From Arthrobacter bussei (lineage in GTDB: Bacteria > Actinomycetota > Actinomycetes > Actinomycetales > Micrococcaceae), in assembly GCF_009377195.2 (NCBI RefSeq), contig NZ_VJXX01000005.1, positions 124,001-188,000 on the forward strand: a stretch of DNA of 64,000 nt, given 5' to 3'. Position numbers and translations under genes: made by a program. Every line of letters begins with the position of its first letter. The stretch's first letter is position 1. This document shows positions 42,197-51,381 of this stretch, in pieces. The notes under the pieces are model-generated. The model saw nothing but the letters and a program-made list of their open reading frames with translations, did no database searches and was not told the DNA's origin.

Positions 42197-43462
42197 ATGG
42201 ATTTCAGCAACCCGACCCGGGAGCACCGGCGCGTCACCGTCCTCGGTTCCACCGGTTCCATCGGCACGCAGGCCCTCGACGTCATCGCCGCCGCGCCGGG
42301 CAGGTTCAGCGCCGCCGGGATCAGCGCGGGCGGGCGGGATCCGGAGCTCCTCGCACGCCAGGCCGTCGCCGTGCGGGCCCCTGCGGTCGGCGTCGCCACC
42401 GGCAGCGAGGCCGGGCTCGAGCAGGCCATCGGCAGGGCAGCGGACGAGGCCGGCGTGTCCGGCTACGCACCCCGGCTCTTCGTGGGGGACCGGGCGGCCT
42501 CGGACGTCGCGGCGTGGCCCGACGCGGACGTCGTCCTCAACGGCATCACCGGATCCATCGGCCTGGAGCCCACGCTGGCGGGGCTGGGGGCCGGCCACCT
42601 CCTCGCGCTCGCCAACAAGGAATCCCTCATCGCCGGTGGGGCGCTCGTCCGGGCGGCGGCCGCCCCCGGTCAGCTCGTCCCCGTGGACTCCGAGCACTCC
42701 GCCATCGCCCAGGCCCTCCGCGGCGGGACGGCGGACGAGGTGGACCGGCTCGTGCTGACGGCGTCCGGCGGTCCCTTCCGCGGCATGACGCGCGCACAGC
42801 TGCAGGACGTCTCGCCGGCGCAGGCCGTCGCCCACCCCACCTGGGACATGGGCCGCGTCATCAGCACCAACTCCGCGTCGATGGTGAACAAGGCCCTCGA
42901 GGTCATCGAGGCGCACCTGCTGTTCGACATCCCGCTCGAGCGCATCGACGTCGTCGTGCACCCGCAGTCCATGATCCACTCCATGGTCCAGTTCATCGAC
43001 GGATCCACGCTCGCCCAGGCATCCCCGCCGGACATGCGCCTGCCCATCGCCCTCGGCATCGGGTGGCCGTTCCGCGTGGCCGGATCCGCCCGCGCCTGCG
43101 ACTGGAGCCGCCCGTCGGAGTGGACCTTCGAGCCGCTCGACGAGGAGGCCTTCCCCGCCATCGTCCAGGCCAAGCGGGCGGCAGCCGAGGGCGGCACCCG
43201 CATGGCGGTGTTCAACGCCGCGAACGAGGAGGCCGTCGAGGCGTTCCACCAGGGAGCCATCGGCTTCACCGACATCGTGGACATCGTGTCCGCCGTCGTC
43301 GACGAGCAGCGCCGCCTGGACGCGGATGCAGGAACTGCGCTGACCCTGGCCGCCGTGCTCGAGGCGGAGCGGTGGGCACGTACGCGGGCGCGGATCCGTT
43401 GTGGGGTGGTGGAACCAGCGGCCGGGGCGGCCGCTGCCGAAGATCTGAAGGACACGTTGTGA
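42197..43462 (+). CDS. dxr: 1-deoxy-D-xylulose 5-phosphate reductoisomerase
   Basis: Second enzyme of the non-mevalonate (MEP) isoprenoid pathway: converts DXP to MEP using NADPH. The 421-aa protein has RRVTVLGSTGSIGTQALDVI (nucleotide binding), LALANKESLIAGG, PVDSEHSAIAQAL, TASGGPFRG, HPTWDMGRVISTNSASMVNK and VHPQSMIHSMVQFIDGS. ATG 42197 fits a leaderless start; the frame upstream is a shadow of the lyase gene. The stop overlaps the RseP gene start. ispG, a later step of the same pathway, is 3 kb downstream. Confidence 0.96.
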   Translation: MDFSNPTREHRRVTVLGSTGSIGTQALDVIAAAPGRFSAAGISAGGRDPELLARQAVAVRAPAVGVATGSEAGLEQAIGRAADEAGVSGYAPRLFVGDRAASDVAAWPDADVVLNGITGSIGLEPTLAGLGAGHLLALANKESLIAGGALVRAAAAPGQLVPVDSEHSAIAQALRGGTADEVDRLVLTASGGPFRGMTRAQLQDVSPAQAVAHPTWDMGRVISTNSASMVNKALEVIEAHLLFDIPLERIDVVVHPQSMIHSMVQFIDGSTLAQASPPDMRLPIALGIGWPFRVAGSARACDWSRPSEWTFEPLDEEAFPAIVQAKRAAAEGGTRMAVFNAANEEAVEAFHQGAIGFTDIVDIVSAVVDEQRRLDADAGTALTLAAVLEAERWARTRARIRCGVVEPAAGAAAAEDLKDTL

Positions 43463-44802
43463 CCGTTCTGCTGTTCATCGCCGGCGTACTCTTCGTCGTC
43501 GTCGGCATCGCCGCGTCGATCGCCCTGCACGAGGTGGGGCACCTGGTGCCCGCGAAGCTGTTCCGGGTCCGCGTCACGCAGTACATGGTGGGATTCGGGC
43601 CGACCGTCTGGTCCCGCCGCCGCGGGGAGACCGAGTACGGGTTCAAGGCGATCCCGGCAGGCGGCTACGTCTCGATGGTGGGCATGTTCCCGCCCGCCAC
43701 GACGGAGTCCGGAGCCGTGCGGCGGTCCAGCACGGGCGTCTTCCAGCAGCTCACCGACGACGCGCGCCAGGCGGCCGCGGAGCAGCTGCAGCCCGGCGAC
43801 GAGAACCGTGTCTTCTACAAGCTGCCCATCTGGAAGCGCATCATCATCATGCTCGGTGGTCCGCTGATGAACCTGCTGATCGGGACCGTGCTGTTCGCCG
43901 TCCTGATCATGGGCTTCGGCACCGCGCAGCCCACCACCACGCTGTCCTCCGTCTCCGAGTGCGTCGTCCCCGCGAGCCAGCAGGCCGCGACGGGCCAGAC
44001 CGAGTGCACGCCGGCCGATCCGGCCGCCCCCGGCTACGAGGCGGGACTGCTGCCCGGGGACCGGATCGTCGCCTTCGACGGCCGGGAGGTCGCCGACTGG
44101 GACTCCTTCTCGGGCTGGATCCGCGAGGCCGCGGGCCGCGAGGTGTCCATCAGCTACGTGCGCGACGGCGAGACCATCGAGTCGACCATCACCCCCCTCC
44201 TGACGGAGCGGCCCGTCGCCTCGGAGGACGGCACGCCGGTGGTGGACGACGACGGCGTGGCGGTGACGCAGGAGGTCGGCTTCCTCGGCGTCGGGTCCAC
44301 GCAGGAGCTCGTCCCGCAGCCCGCGGGTGAGGTGCTGCCCGCCGTGGGCGATTCCCTCGCCCGGGTGGCCGGGGTGGTGCTCAACCTGCCGCAGCGTGTC
44401 GTCGAGGTGGGTCAGGCCGCGTTCTCCGACGCGCCGCGCGATCCCGAGGGGCCCATCAGCGTGGTGGGTGTCGGGCGGATCGCCGGCGAGATCTCGGCGA
44501 TGGAGGAGATCCCGGTGGCGTCCCGGGCCGCAACGCTCATCGGCCTGGTGGCCGGCGTGAACCTGGCCCTGTTCGTCTTCAACCTGATCCCCCTCCTCCC
44601 GCTCGACGGCGGACATGTGGCGGGGGCCCTGTGGGAGGGATTGAGGAGGGCATTCGCCCGCCTGGTCCGGCGTCCCGATCCGGGGCCGTTCGACATGGCG
44701 AAGCTCCTCCCGCTCACCTACGCGGTGGCGATCCTGCTGATGGGCATGGGCGTACTCCTGATCTACGCCGACATCGTGAAGCCGGTCGATCTGTTCGGCT
44801 GA
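43459..44802 (+). CDS. RseP/Rip1-type site-2 intramembrane metalloprotease
   Basis: A 447-aa zinc protease that cleaves membrane-bound anti-sigma factors or signal peptides within the membrane. The zinc motif HExxH is ALHEVGHLVPAKLFRVRVTQ near residue 25, the second site is NLIPLLPLDGGHVAGAL near residue 380, and a PDZ domain lies between (around GYEAGLLPGDRIVAFDGREV). At least four membrane helices. GTG start in a 4-nt overlap with dxr (GTGA). The position dxr-rseP-ispG is conserved in actinobacteria (Rip1 in mycobacteria). Confidence 0.94.
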   Translation: MTVLLFIAGVLFVVVGIAASIALHEVGHLVPAKLFRVRVTQYMVGFGPTVWSRRRGETEYGFKAIPAGGYVSMVGMFPPATTESGAVRRSSTGVFQQLTDDARQAAAEQLQPGDENRVFYKLPIWKRIIIMLGGPLMNLLIGTVLFAVLIMGFGTAQPTTTLSSVSECVVPASQQAATGQTECTPADPAAPGYEAGLLPGDRIVAFDGREVADWDSFSGWIREAAGREVSISYVRDGETIESTITPLLTERPVASEDGTPVVDDDGVAVTQEVGFLGVGSTQELVPQPAGEVLPAVGDSLARVAGVVLNLPQRVVEVGQAAFSDAPRDPEGPISVVGVGRIAGEISAMEEIPVASRAATLIGLVAGVNLALFVFNLIPLLPLDGGHVAGALWEGLRRAFARLVRRPDPGPFDMAKLLPLTYAVAILLMGMGVLLIYADIVKPVDLFG

Positions 44803-44806
44803 CCGG

Positions 44807-44835
44807 TTGTAAACCGTATTTCAACCTTATATGGT
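44807..44835 (+). promoter_or_regulatory. leaderless promoter with overlapping operator repeats for the SatD-like gene
   Basis: TTGTAA (44807-44812), a 17-nt spacer and TATGGT (44830-44835), with the ATG 6 nt further on. GGTTGTAAACC overlaps the -35, and TCAACC-TTATAT-GGTTGA (44821-44838) overlaps the -10, so AACC/GGTT half-sites blanket the promoter. Strong candidate for autoregulation. Confidence 0.65.
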
Positions 44836-44841
44836 TGATGA

Positions 44842-45444
44842 ATGTTCGTCCTCACCATCGACCAGATCGGCAGCCGGAGCTCGACCGACCGGATCCCTGA
44901 GCTGCTCACGCTCCTCCGTCCGGTACCGACGGTCCTGCCGTGGGAGCGGTCGGTCGGTGACGAGGCCCAGGGCGTCCTCGCCGGGGCACCCGACGTCGTC
45001 CAGGCGGTGCTCCTGTGCCTCCGCGCGGGTGGTTGGTACGTCGGCATCGGCGTCGGGGAGGTCGACACGCCGCTGCCCGCCTCCCCCCGGGAAGGACGCG
45101 GCTCGGCCTTCGTCCACGCCCGGACCGCCGTCGACCGTGCGAAGAAGACGGGGGAGCGCGCGCCGCTCGCGGTCGAGGGGCCCGATGGCGCAGCCGAGGC
45201 GGAGGGCGTCCTGGCTCTCCTCGGGCGCCACGTGCTGGCGCGGTCGGAGGCCGAGTGGCGCATCCTCGACCTCCTCGAGCCGGGCGTGCGCGGCACGCAG
45301 ACCGCCGTCGCCCGCACGCTGGGCATCACGCCGCAGGCCGTGAGCAAGGCCGCCGCCAGGGCGGCCTGGCACGAGGAGCAGGCCGTGCGACCCGCGGCGG
45401 CGCGGCTCCTGGCCTGGGTGGACCGCGACGCCGGGACGCCGTGA
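44842..45444 (+). CDS. SatD-like protein: palm/cyclase-like N-terminal domain plus C-terminal HTH
   Basis: A 200-aa protein of the SatD type. The N-terminal ~110 residues carry D7 in VLTIDQIGSRSS and D40-E41 in RSVGDEAQGVLAG, followed by GWYVGIGVGEVDTPLP, a pattern like the two metal-binding strands of class III nucleotide cyclases/GGDEF palms (this likeness is my inference). The C-terminal part is a MarR-like helix-turn-helix with TQTAVARTLGITPQAVSKAA (about residues 152-171). No catalytic activity is established for the family. It is leaderless behind an operator-dense promoter and is followed by a minisatellite and a small membrane protein that probably belongs to the same module. Confidence 0.7.
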   Translation: MFVLTIDQIGSRSSTDRIPELLTLLRPVPTVLPWERSVGDEAQGVLAGAPDVVQAVLLCLRAGGWYVGIGVGEVDTPLPASPREGRGSAFVHARTAVDRAKKTGERAPLAVEGPDGAAEAEGVLALLGRHVLARSEAEWRILDLLEPGVRGTQTAVARTLGITPQAVSKAAARAAWHEEQAVRPAAARLLAWVDRDAGTP

Positions 45445-45579
45445 CGCCCGACGCCGTGACGCCGTGACGCTCGACGGCGGGACGCCGTGACGCTCGACGG
45501 CGGGACGCCCGACGCCGGGACGCCCGACGCCGGGACGCCCGACGTTGGGAAGCCGTGACGCCGGGACGCCCGACGCCTG
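45427..45579 (+). repeat. GACGCC minisatellite spanning the 3' end of the SatD-like gene
   Basis: About 20 head-to-tail units alternate between 8-bp GACGCCGG/GACGCCGT and 7-bp GACGCCC/GACGCTC, making a ~15-bp higher-order period over 153 bp. The array begins inside the last codons of the SatD-like gene and supplies its TGA stop (from GCCGTGACGCC). Unit variants such as GACGGCGG and GACGTTGG are scattered. No other such array occurs in the window. Confidence 0.92.
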
Positions 45580-45683
45580 TCCCGCGACGGAGCTCAGCGG
45601 TGGCCGTGATCGTGGGTGCCGTGCGGTAGACATGGAGCAGGACGGCCAGGCCGGGCGTCCGGACGGTTGCGGAAGGGGAATCG

Positions 45684-46124
45684 ATGGAGGCTCTGTGGAT
45701 CGTCGTGGCCCTGCTCGCAGCGGGCGGCGTCGGACTGCCCGTGACCATGCTGGTGCTGCGCCTGGCCCGCTCGGTCGACACCGCGGAGCGCCGCCGCGCA
45801 GAACCCCCCGAGCCCGCCGACCAGCCCCAGTTCGAGCTGCCGGAGCCGCCCGCCGAGCCTCCGAGGGCGCCGGTGGACGCCCTTCCGCCGGGCGTCCTGC
45901 GCGGCGGGCTGGTGATCGGGGTGCTCGAGCGCCTCGCGGTCACCGTGGCGATCCTCGGCGGGCAGCCGGTCGCGATCGCCTACGTCGTGGCGGTGAAGGC
46001 CCTGGGCAGGTACGCGGAACTGAAGGAGTCACCCGCGGCCTCGGAGCGCTTCATCATCGGGACCCTGGCCTCCATGCTGTGGGCCGCCGGCGTCGCGTCG
46101 GTCGTCAAGGTCTACCTGCTGTGA
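45684..46124 (+). CDS. small membrane protein, possible partner of the SatD-like protein
   Basis: A 146-aa protein: an N-terminal hydrophobic helix (residues 4-27), a Pro/Glu-rich linker (about 33-68) and a C-terminal region with two or three hydrophobic segments, GGLVIGVLERLAVTVAILGG and SERFIIGTLASMLWAAGVAS joined by VAVKALGRYAELKES. The ERL...GQ..A...A.KALGRY.ELK..A..FIIGTL pattern resembles the C-terminal half of the DUF3307 membrane proteins that accompany SatD genes elsewhere, as I recall. Function unknown. ATG 45684 follows GAAGGGGA. It lies 240 nt after the SatD-like gene. Confidence 0.65.
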   Translation: MEALWIVVALLAAGGVGLPVTMLVLRLARSVDTAERRRAEPPEPADQPQFELPEPPAEPPRAPVDALPPGVLRGGLVIGVLERLAVTVAILGGQPVAIAYVVAVKALGRYAELKESPAASERFIIGTLASMLWAAGVASVVKVYLL

Positions 46125-46130
46125 TTCACG

Positions 46131-46136
46131 TAGGGT
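46131..46136 (+). promoter_or_regulatory. -10 box of a leaderless promoter for the YciI-like gene
   Basis: TAGGGT ends 6 nt before the ATG at 46143, inside the 18-nt gap after the membrane-protein gene. Confidence 0.5.
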
Positions 46137-46142
46137 GAGGCC

Positions 46143-46433
46143 ATGAGTATCTTCGCCGTCGAATACGTGTACAACCCCGATCACGAGGAGCTCCGCGCGG
46201 AGCACCGCCCCGCGCACCGCCAGTGGCTCGAGGAGCTCGTCGGGCAGGGCCGCGTCCTCGCCTCAGGGCCCTTCACCGACGGCAGCGGCGCGCTCCTGGT
46301 GTTCTCCGCCGAGACGGAGGCGGATCTCAACCAGCTCGTCAGCGAGGACCCCTTCGCGCTGGTCGGCGCCATCTCGGCCGTGCAGACCACGGAGTGGAAC
46401 CCGGTCATCGGGGCGTTCCGCGACCGCGTATGA
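46143..46433 (+). CDS. YciI family protein
   Basis: A 96-aa ferredoxin-like-fold protein of the YciI/YCII group, several of which have dehalogenase-like or unknown activity. The conserved histidine and aspartate are seen in RPAHRQWLEELVGQGRVLAS and GPFTDGSGALLVFSAETEAD, and the C-terminus has DPFALVGAISAVQTTEWNPV. A complete single-domain member; no fused partner. It is expressed from its own leaderless promoter, upstream of ispG. Confidence 0.9.
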   Translation: MSIFAVEYVYNPDHEELRAEHRPAHRQWLEELVGQGRVLASGPFTDGSGALLVFSAETEADLNQLVSEDPFALVGAISAVQTTEWNPVIGAFRDRV

Positions 46434-46483
46434 GCACCGTGTGAGATGTATCGCGGGCGGCCCGTGAAGCTCCGGGCCGGGTG

Positions 46484-46489
46484 GATAAT
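46484..46489 (+). promoter_or_regulatory. -10 box for ispG
   Basis: GATAAT lies 54 nt before the ispG TTG, leaving a leader of about 48 nt that contains the GGAGG Shine-Dalgarno. Confidence 0.5.
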
Positions 46490-46543
46490 GAAATCAGGAA
46501 TCTCGTCACACGAGCGGTTCAGGCCGCCAGCATGGAGGATGTT

Positions 46544-47710
46544 TTGACCTCGGTCAGCCTAGGAATGCCAGCAGCACCGCCGCCCGTCCTCGCCCCCCGG
46601 CGCAAGACCCGCCAGATCAAGGTCGGATCGGTGGGTGTGGGCTCGGATTCACCGATCAGCATCCAGTCGATGACCACCACGCCGACCACGGACATCAACG
46701 GGACGCTGCAGCAGATCGCGGAGCTCACGGCCACGGGCTGCGACATCGTCCGGGTCGCCTGCCCGTCCGCCGACGATGCCGCGGCGCTGCCCATCATCGC
46801 GAAGAAGTCCCAGATCCCCGTCATCGCGGACATCCACTTCCAGCCCAAGTACGTGTTCGCCGCGATCGACGCCGGGTGCGCCGCCGTCCGCGTCAACCCG
46901 GGCAACATCCGCAAGTTCGACGACCAGGTCAAGCAGATCGCCGCGGCGGCGAAGGCCGCCGGCACCTCGATCCGCATCGGCGTCAACGCCGGCTCGCTCG
47001 ATCCCCGGCTCATGGAGAAGTACGGCAAGGCGACGCCCGAGGCCCTCGTCGAGTCCGCCGTGTGGGAGGCGTCCCTCTTCGAGGAGCACGATTTCCACGA
47101 CTTCAAGATCTCCGTGAAGCACAACGACCCCGTCATCATGGTGCGGGCCTACGAGCTCCTCGCCGAGCGCGGCGACTGGCCGCTGCACCTCGGCGTCACC
47201 GAGGCCGGCCCCGCCTTCCAGGGCACCATCAAGTCCGCCACGGCCTTCGGCGCCCTGCTCTCCAAGGGCATCGGCGACACCATCCGCGTCTCGCTCTCCG
47301 CCCCGCCGGTCGAGGAGGTCAAGGTCGGCAACCAGATCCTGCAGTCCCTGAACCTCCGTCCCCGCAAGCTGGAGATCGTCTCCTGCCCGTCGTGCGGCCG
47401 CGCCCAGGTGGACGTCTACACGCTCGCCGAGGAGGTCACCGCCGGCCTCGAGGGCATGGAGGTGCCCCTGCGCGTCGCGGTGATGGGGTGCGTCGTCAAC
47501 GGTCCGGGTGAGGCCCGCGAGGCCGACCTCGGCGTCGCGTCCGGCAACGGCAAGGGACAGATCTTCGTCCGGGGAGAGGTCATCAAGACCGTCCCCGAGG
47601 ACCAGATCGTGGAGACACTCATCGAGGAAGCGATGCGGCTCGCAGAGGAGATGGGTGAGGCTGATGGCGAAACTGCTGGCCAGGGTGGCCCCATGGTTAC
47701 CGTTAGCTAA
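46544..47710 (+). CDS. ispG: 4-hydroxy-3-methylbut-2-en-1-yl diphosphate synthase (flavodoxin)
   Basis: Fe-S enzyme that converts MEcPP to HMBPP, the penultimate step of the MEP isoprenoid pathway. The 388-aa protein has [49 protein letters not shown], and the cluster ligands in [19 protein letters not shown] and [20 protein letters not shown]. The likely start is TTG 46544 ([15 protein letters not shown]) with GGAGG 5 nt upstream; a longer start at 46481 would lie over the -10 box. Its 3' end overlaps the next gene by 47 nt. Confidence 0.95.
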   Translation: MTSVSLGMPAAPPPVLAPRRKTRQIKVGSVGVGSDSPISIQSMTTTPTTDINGTLQQIAELTATGCDIVRVACPSADDAAALPIIAKKSQIPVIADIHFQPKYVFAAIDAGCAAVRVNPGNIRKFDDQVKQIAAAAKAAGTSIRIGVNAGSLDPRLMEKYGKATPEALVESAVWEASLFEEHDFHDFKISVKHNDPVIMVRAYELLAERGDWPLHLGVTEAGPAFQGTIKSATAFGALLSKGIGDTIRVSLSAPPVEEVKVGNQILQSLNLRPRKLEIVSCPSCGRAQVDVYTLAEEVTAGLEGMEVPLRVAVMGCVVNGPGEAREADLGVASGNGKGQIFVRGEVIKTVPEDQIVETLIEEAMRLAEEMGEADGETAGQGGPMVTVS

Positions 47711-48566
47711 ACCCCAGGCCGATCCCGAAGGGCCGTGGTCCTTCCGCGTCCTCGGTGAACAGGACACCCGGGACCTCTGGGCGATCGTCAACGAGGACCC
47801 GGTGGCCAACGTGTTCGTGGCTTCGCACCTCGAGTCGAGGGGGAGTGCCGCGCCGTCGCTCGCGGGCGGGGAGATCGTCGGCATGTTCCGGCACAACGAG
47901 CTGCGCGCCGCGTGCTGGGCGGGCGTCAACCTCGTGCCGGTCGGCGTCACGGACGAGACCGGGGCCATCTTCGGTGACCACCTCGGGCGCTCCGGCCGCA
48001 CCTTCTCCTCCATCTTCGGACTCTCCGAGGGCGTCATGGACCTCTGGTCCACCCTCGAGGACTACAGCGGAGAACCCTTCGACGTGCGCCCCACCCAGCC
48101 GCTCATGGCCATCCACTCCGACCCGCTCATCGCACCGGCCGAAGACCTCCGCTTCACCCGGCCCGAGGAGCTCGACCGACTCCTGCCCGCCTGCGCGGCG
48201 ATGTTCGAGGAGGAGGTGGGCTACTCACCGTTCATCGGTGGATCGGACCACTACCGCCGTCGTGTCGCCTCGCTCATCGGACGGAAGCACTCCCTGGCGG
48301 CGTTCGACGACGACGGCAGGGTGGTCTTCAAGGCCGAACTGGGCACGGTGTCCTCCCAGGCCGTGCAGGTGCAGGGCGTGTGGATGAACCCCGACCACCG
48401 GGGCGAGGGACGCAGCGCGGCCTACATGGCCGCCGTCGTCGTCGCCGCCCGTTCCCTGGCACCGACGGTGAGCCTCTACGTGAACTCCTACAACGCACGC
48501 GCCATCGCCGCGTACAAGCGCGTGGGGTTCGATCAGGTGGACACCTTCGCAACCATCCTCTTCTGA
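47664..48566 (+). CDS. DUF4081 domain-containing GNAT family N-acetyltransferase
   Basis: A 300-aa protein: an N-terminal DUF4081-like domain (about 20-145, with [20 protein letters not shown] and [10 protein letters not shown]) and a C-terminal GNAT domain with [20 protein letters not shown] (acetyl-CoA loop) and [20 protein letters not shown]. The acetylated substrate is unknown. This gene sits between ispG and proS in related actinobacteria. ATG 47664 would overlap ispG by 47 nt; similarity begins about 25 residues later, so a shorter start cannot be excluded. Confidence 0.87.
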   Translation: MAKLLARVAPWLPLAKPQADPEGPWSFRVLGEQDTRDLWAIVNEDPVANVFVASHLESRGSAAPSLAGGEIVGMFRHNELRAACWAGVNLVPVGVTDETGAIFGDHLGRSGRTFSSIFGLSEGVMDLWSTLEDYSGEPFDVRPTQPLMAIHSDPLIAPAEDLRFTRPEELDRLLPACAAMFEEEVGYSPFIGGSDHYRRRVASLIGRKHSLAAFDDDGRVVFKAELGTVSSQAVQVQGVWMNPDHRGEGRSAAYMAAVVVAARSLAPTVSLYVNSYNARAIAAYKRVGFDQVDTFATILF

Positions 48567-48618
48567 GGAGCCGTCCACGGGGCGCCGGTCGCGTGCCCGG
48601 CCCGGCGGACCGACCCGC

Positions 48619-48624
48619 TAGATT
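48619..48624 (+). promoter_or_regulatory. -10 box for proS
   Basis: TAGATT lies 72 nt before the proS GTG in the 130-nt gap after the GNAT gene. Confidence 0.45.
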
Positions 48625-48696
48625 GGTACCTGTTGTCTCCCGCCGGACGGCGGTGGGACCGATGGCAGCGCACCACCCAGACGAACGGACACCCGC

Positions 48697-50496
48697 GTGG
48701 TCTTACGACTCTCGACCCTCTTCCTGCGCACCCTGCGCGAGGATCCCGCCGACGCCGAGGTGGCGAGCCACCGCCTCCTCCTCCGCGCGGGCTACATCAG
48801 GCGTGCCGCCCCCGGGATCTACAGCTGGCTGCCGCTGGGACTGAAGGTGCTGGCGCGGGTCGAGGCGATCGTCCGCGAGGAGATGGAGGCGATCGGCGCG
48901 CAGGAGGTCCACTTCCCGGCGCTGCTCCCCAAGGAGCCCTACGAGGCCACCAACCGCTGGACCGAGTACGGCGACGGCATCTTCCGCCTCCAGGACCGCA
49001 AGGGCGCGGACTACCTCCTGGCGCCCACGCACGAGGAGATGTTCACGCTGCTGGTGAAGGACCTGTACACCTCCTACAAGGACCTTCCCGTCAGACTGTT
49101 CCAGATCCAGACCAAGTACCGCGACGAGGCGAGGCCCCGCGCGGGACTCCTCCGCGGCCGCGAGTTCATCATGAAGGACTCCTACTCCTTCGACATCGAC
49201 GACGAGGGCCTCGAGGCGAGCTACCAGCTGCACCGGGGAGCCTACCTGCGGATCTTCGAGCGTCTCGGGCTCGACGTCGTCCCCGTCACCGCGACGGCCG
49301 GGGCCATGGGCGGGTCCAGGAGCGAGGAGTTCCTCCACCCCACGCCGATCGGCGAGGACACCTTCGTGCGCTCCGCCGGCGGATACACCGCCAACGTGGA
49401 GGCCGTGACGACGGTGGTCCCCGAGCCCATCGACTTCTCCGCTGCGCCCGCCGCCGAGGTGAGGGACACGCCCGACACCCCCACCATCGACACGCTCGTG
49501 GCCCACGCCAACGCCTCGGCGCCGCGCGAGGACCGTGCCTGGACGGCGGCGGACACGCTGAAGAACGTGGTGCTGGCCGCCGTCCTGCCCACCGGCGAGC
49601 GGGAGATCGTCGTCGTCGGCGTCCCCGGTGACCGGTCCGTGGACCTCAAGCGCATCGAGGCGACCATCGCCGGCCACCTCGAGACGGGCGGGGAAGTGGC
49701 CGTGGAGGCTGCGAACGAGGATGACCTGAAGAAGAACCCCGGACTGGTCAAGGGCTATATCGGCCCCGGCCTCACCCCCGGGGACGCAGTGCTCGGCGCC
49801 GACGCGTCCACGGGCCTGCGCTACCTCGTGGACCCCCGGATCGTCAGCGGTACCGCCTGGATCACCGGCGCCAACGAGCAGGGCAGGCACGTGTTCGGAC
49901 TCGTGGCCGGCCGCGACTTCACCTGGGACGGAACCATCGAGGCCGTGGAGGTGCGCGAGGGCGACGAGGCTCCCGACGGCTCCGGCCCGCTGGTGGCGGC
50001 CCGCGGCATCGAGATGGGTCACATCTTCCAGCTCGGCCGCAAGTACGCGGAGGCACTCGGCCTCAAGGTCCTGGACCGGAACGGGAAGCTCGCCACCGTG
50101 ACCATGGGCTCCTACGGCGTGGGCGTCACCCGCGCGATCGCGGCCCTCGCGGAGGCCAACCACGACGATCGGGGACTGATCTGGCCCCGCCACGTCGCCC
50201 CCGCGGATGTGCACGTCGTGGCAACGGGCAAGGGCGCCGAGATCTTCGAGGCGGCCGGGAAACTCGCCGTGGACCTCGAGGCCGCCGGTCTGACGGTGCT
50301 CTACGACGACCGTCCGAAGGTCTCGCCCGGCGTGAAGTTCGGAGATGCGGAGCTCATCGGCGTCCCGACGATCGTCGTCGTGGGCCGTGGGCTCGCCGAC
50401 GGGGTCCTCGAGGTCAAGGACCGCCGCACGGGCGAGGCGCAGAACGTCGCGGTGGCGGACGCCGTCGCGCTGGTGCGCGGCATCGCCGCAGACTAG
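48697..50496 (+). CDS. proS: prolyl-tRNA synthetase
   Basis: Charges tRNA-Pro. The 599-aa class II enzyme is of the long bacterial type with an inserted editing domain (about residues 230-390). Motif 1 region is [20 protein letters not shown], motif 2 is [20 protein letters not shown] followed by [10 protein letters not shown], and motif 3 is [18 protein letters not shown]. The anticodon-binding domain is C-terminal ([20 protein letters not shown]). GTG start 48697 gives the common [20 protein letters not shown] opening. The TSUP gene follows after only 5 nt. Confidence 0.96.
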   Translation: MVLRLSTLFLRTLREDPADAEVASHRLLLRAGYIRRAAPGIYSWLPLGLKVLARVEAIVREEMEAIGAQEVHFPALLPKEPYEATNRWTEYGDGIFRLQDRKGADYLLAPTHEEMFTLLVKDLYTSYKDLPVRLFQIQTKYRDEARPRAGLLRGREFIMKDSYSFDIDDEGLEASYQLHRGAYLRIFERLGLDVVPVTATAGAMGGSRSEEFLHPTPIGEDTFVRSAGGYTANVEAVTTVVPEPIDFSAAPAAEVRDTPDTPTIDTLVAHANASAPREDRAWTAADTLKNVVLAAVLPTGEREIVVVGVPGDRSVDLKRIEATIAGHLETGGEVAVEAANEDDLKKNPGLVKGYIGPGLTPGDAVLGADASTGLRYLVDPRIVSGTAWITGANEQGRHVFGLVAGRDFTWDGTIEAVEVREGDEAPDGSGPLVAARGIEMGHIFQLGRKYAEALGLKVLDRNGKLATVTMGSYGVGVTRAIAALAEANHDDRGLIWPRHVAPADVHVVATGKGAEIFEAAGKLAVDLEAAGLTVLYDDRPKVSPGVKFGDAELIGVPTIVVVGRGLADGVLEVKDRRTGEAQNVAVADAVALVRGIAAD

Positions 50497-50501
50497 CGGC
50501 G

Positions 50502-51323
50502 ATGTTCCCCGTGGGCTCGGGACTCGAGGAACTGCACCTCGCGACCATCCTGCTGGTCCTCGTCGCCGGGTTCGCGGCGGGCTGGGTGGATGCCGTCGTG
50601 GGCGGCGGGGGCCTGCTGCAGCTCCCGGCTCTGCTGCTGGTGCCCGGGATCACACCCGTCGAGGCCCTCGCCACCAACAAGCTGGGCTCCATCTTCGGGA
50701 CGACGACGAGCGCGGTCACCTACTACCGGCGCGCCCATCCGGACCTGCGGACGGCACTTCCCATGGCGGCGATCGCCCTCGCGGGCAGTTTCGGCGGTGC
50801 CATCCTCGCCGCGTCGCTGCCGTCGTCGGTCTTCAAGCCGATCATCGTGGTCGCCCTCGTCGCCGTCGCGATCTTCACCGCGCTGAAGCCGTCCGTGGGG
50901 ACCCTCACGCAGCTGCGGCACCGAGGGGTCCGCCACTACGGCACGGCGGCAGGCATCGGACTCGTCATCGGGTTCTACGACGGGCTGATCGGCCCGGGCA
51001 CGGGATCCTTCCTCATCATCGCGATGGTCACGCTGCTGGGGTACAACTTCCTCGGCGCCAGCGCCAAGGCGAAGATCGTGAACATGGCGACCAACTTCGG
51101 TGCCCTCATGTTCTTCCTGCCCAACGGATCCATCCTGTGGGGCCTCGGCCTGCTGCTCGGCGTCGCGAACATGGCCGGCGGCTACACGGGCTCCCGCATG
51201 GCGATCAGCCAGGGCAGCAGGTTCATCCGCATCGTGTTCCTCGCCGTCGTCGGCGCGCTGATCATCAAGCTGGGCTACGACGTCTGGGTGGAGAACATCC
51301 GTCCGCTGATGGCGTCCGCCTGA
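50502..51323 (+). CDS. sulfite exporter TauE/SafE (TSUP) family membrane protein
   Basis: A 273-aa membrane protein with about eight helices. GFAAGWVDAVVGGGGLLQLP near residue 27 and LATNKLGSIFGTTTSAVTYY are the TSUP repeat signatures, and the second half repeats them as GFYDGLIGPGTGSFLIIAMV and SAKAKIVNMATNFGALMFF. The family moves sulfite, sulfoacetate or related anions; the substrate here is unknown. It starts 5 nt after proS without a clear Shine-Dalgarno and is probably co-transcribed with it. Converges with the APH-type gene. Confidence 0.9.
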   Translation: MFPVGSGLEELHLATILLVLVAGFAAGWVDAVVGGGGLLQLPALLLVPGITPVEALATNKLGSIFGTTTSAVTYYRRAHPDLRTALPMAAIALAGSFGGAILAASLPSSVFKPIIVVALVAVAIFTALKPSVGTLTQLRHRGVRHYGTAAGIGLVIGFYDGLIGPGTGSFLIIAMVTLLGYNFLGASAKAKIVNMATNFGALMFFLPNGSILWGLGLLLGVANMAGGYTGSRMAISQGSRFIRIVFLAVVGALIIKLGYDVWVENIRPLMASA

Positions 51324-51381
51324 TCCCTGCGGGTTTTCCCTGCCCGGTGACTCCTTCCGGGCCGTTCCTGGCGGGCGCCTC

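Noticed and set aside
45427-45579. Repeat array as a CRISPR locus
   Set aside because: Units are 7-8 bp and contiguous without spacers, and no cas genes are present.
46439-46454. TGTGA half-site upstream of ispG as a CRP site
   Set aside because: Only the left half matches; the right half is TCGCG.
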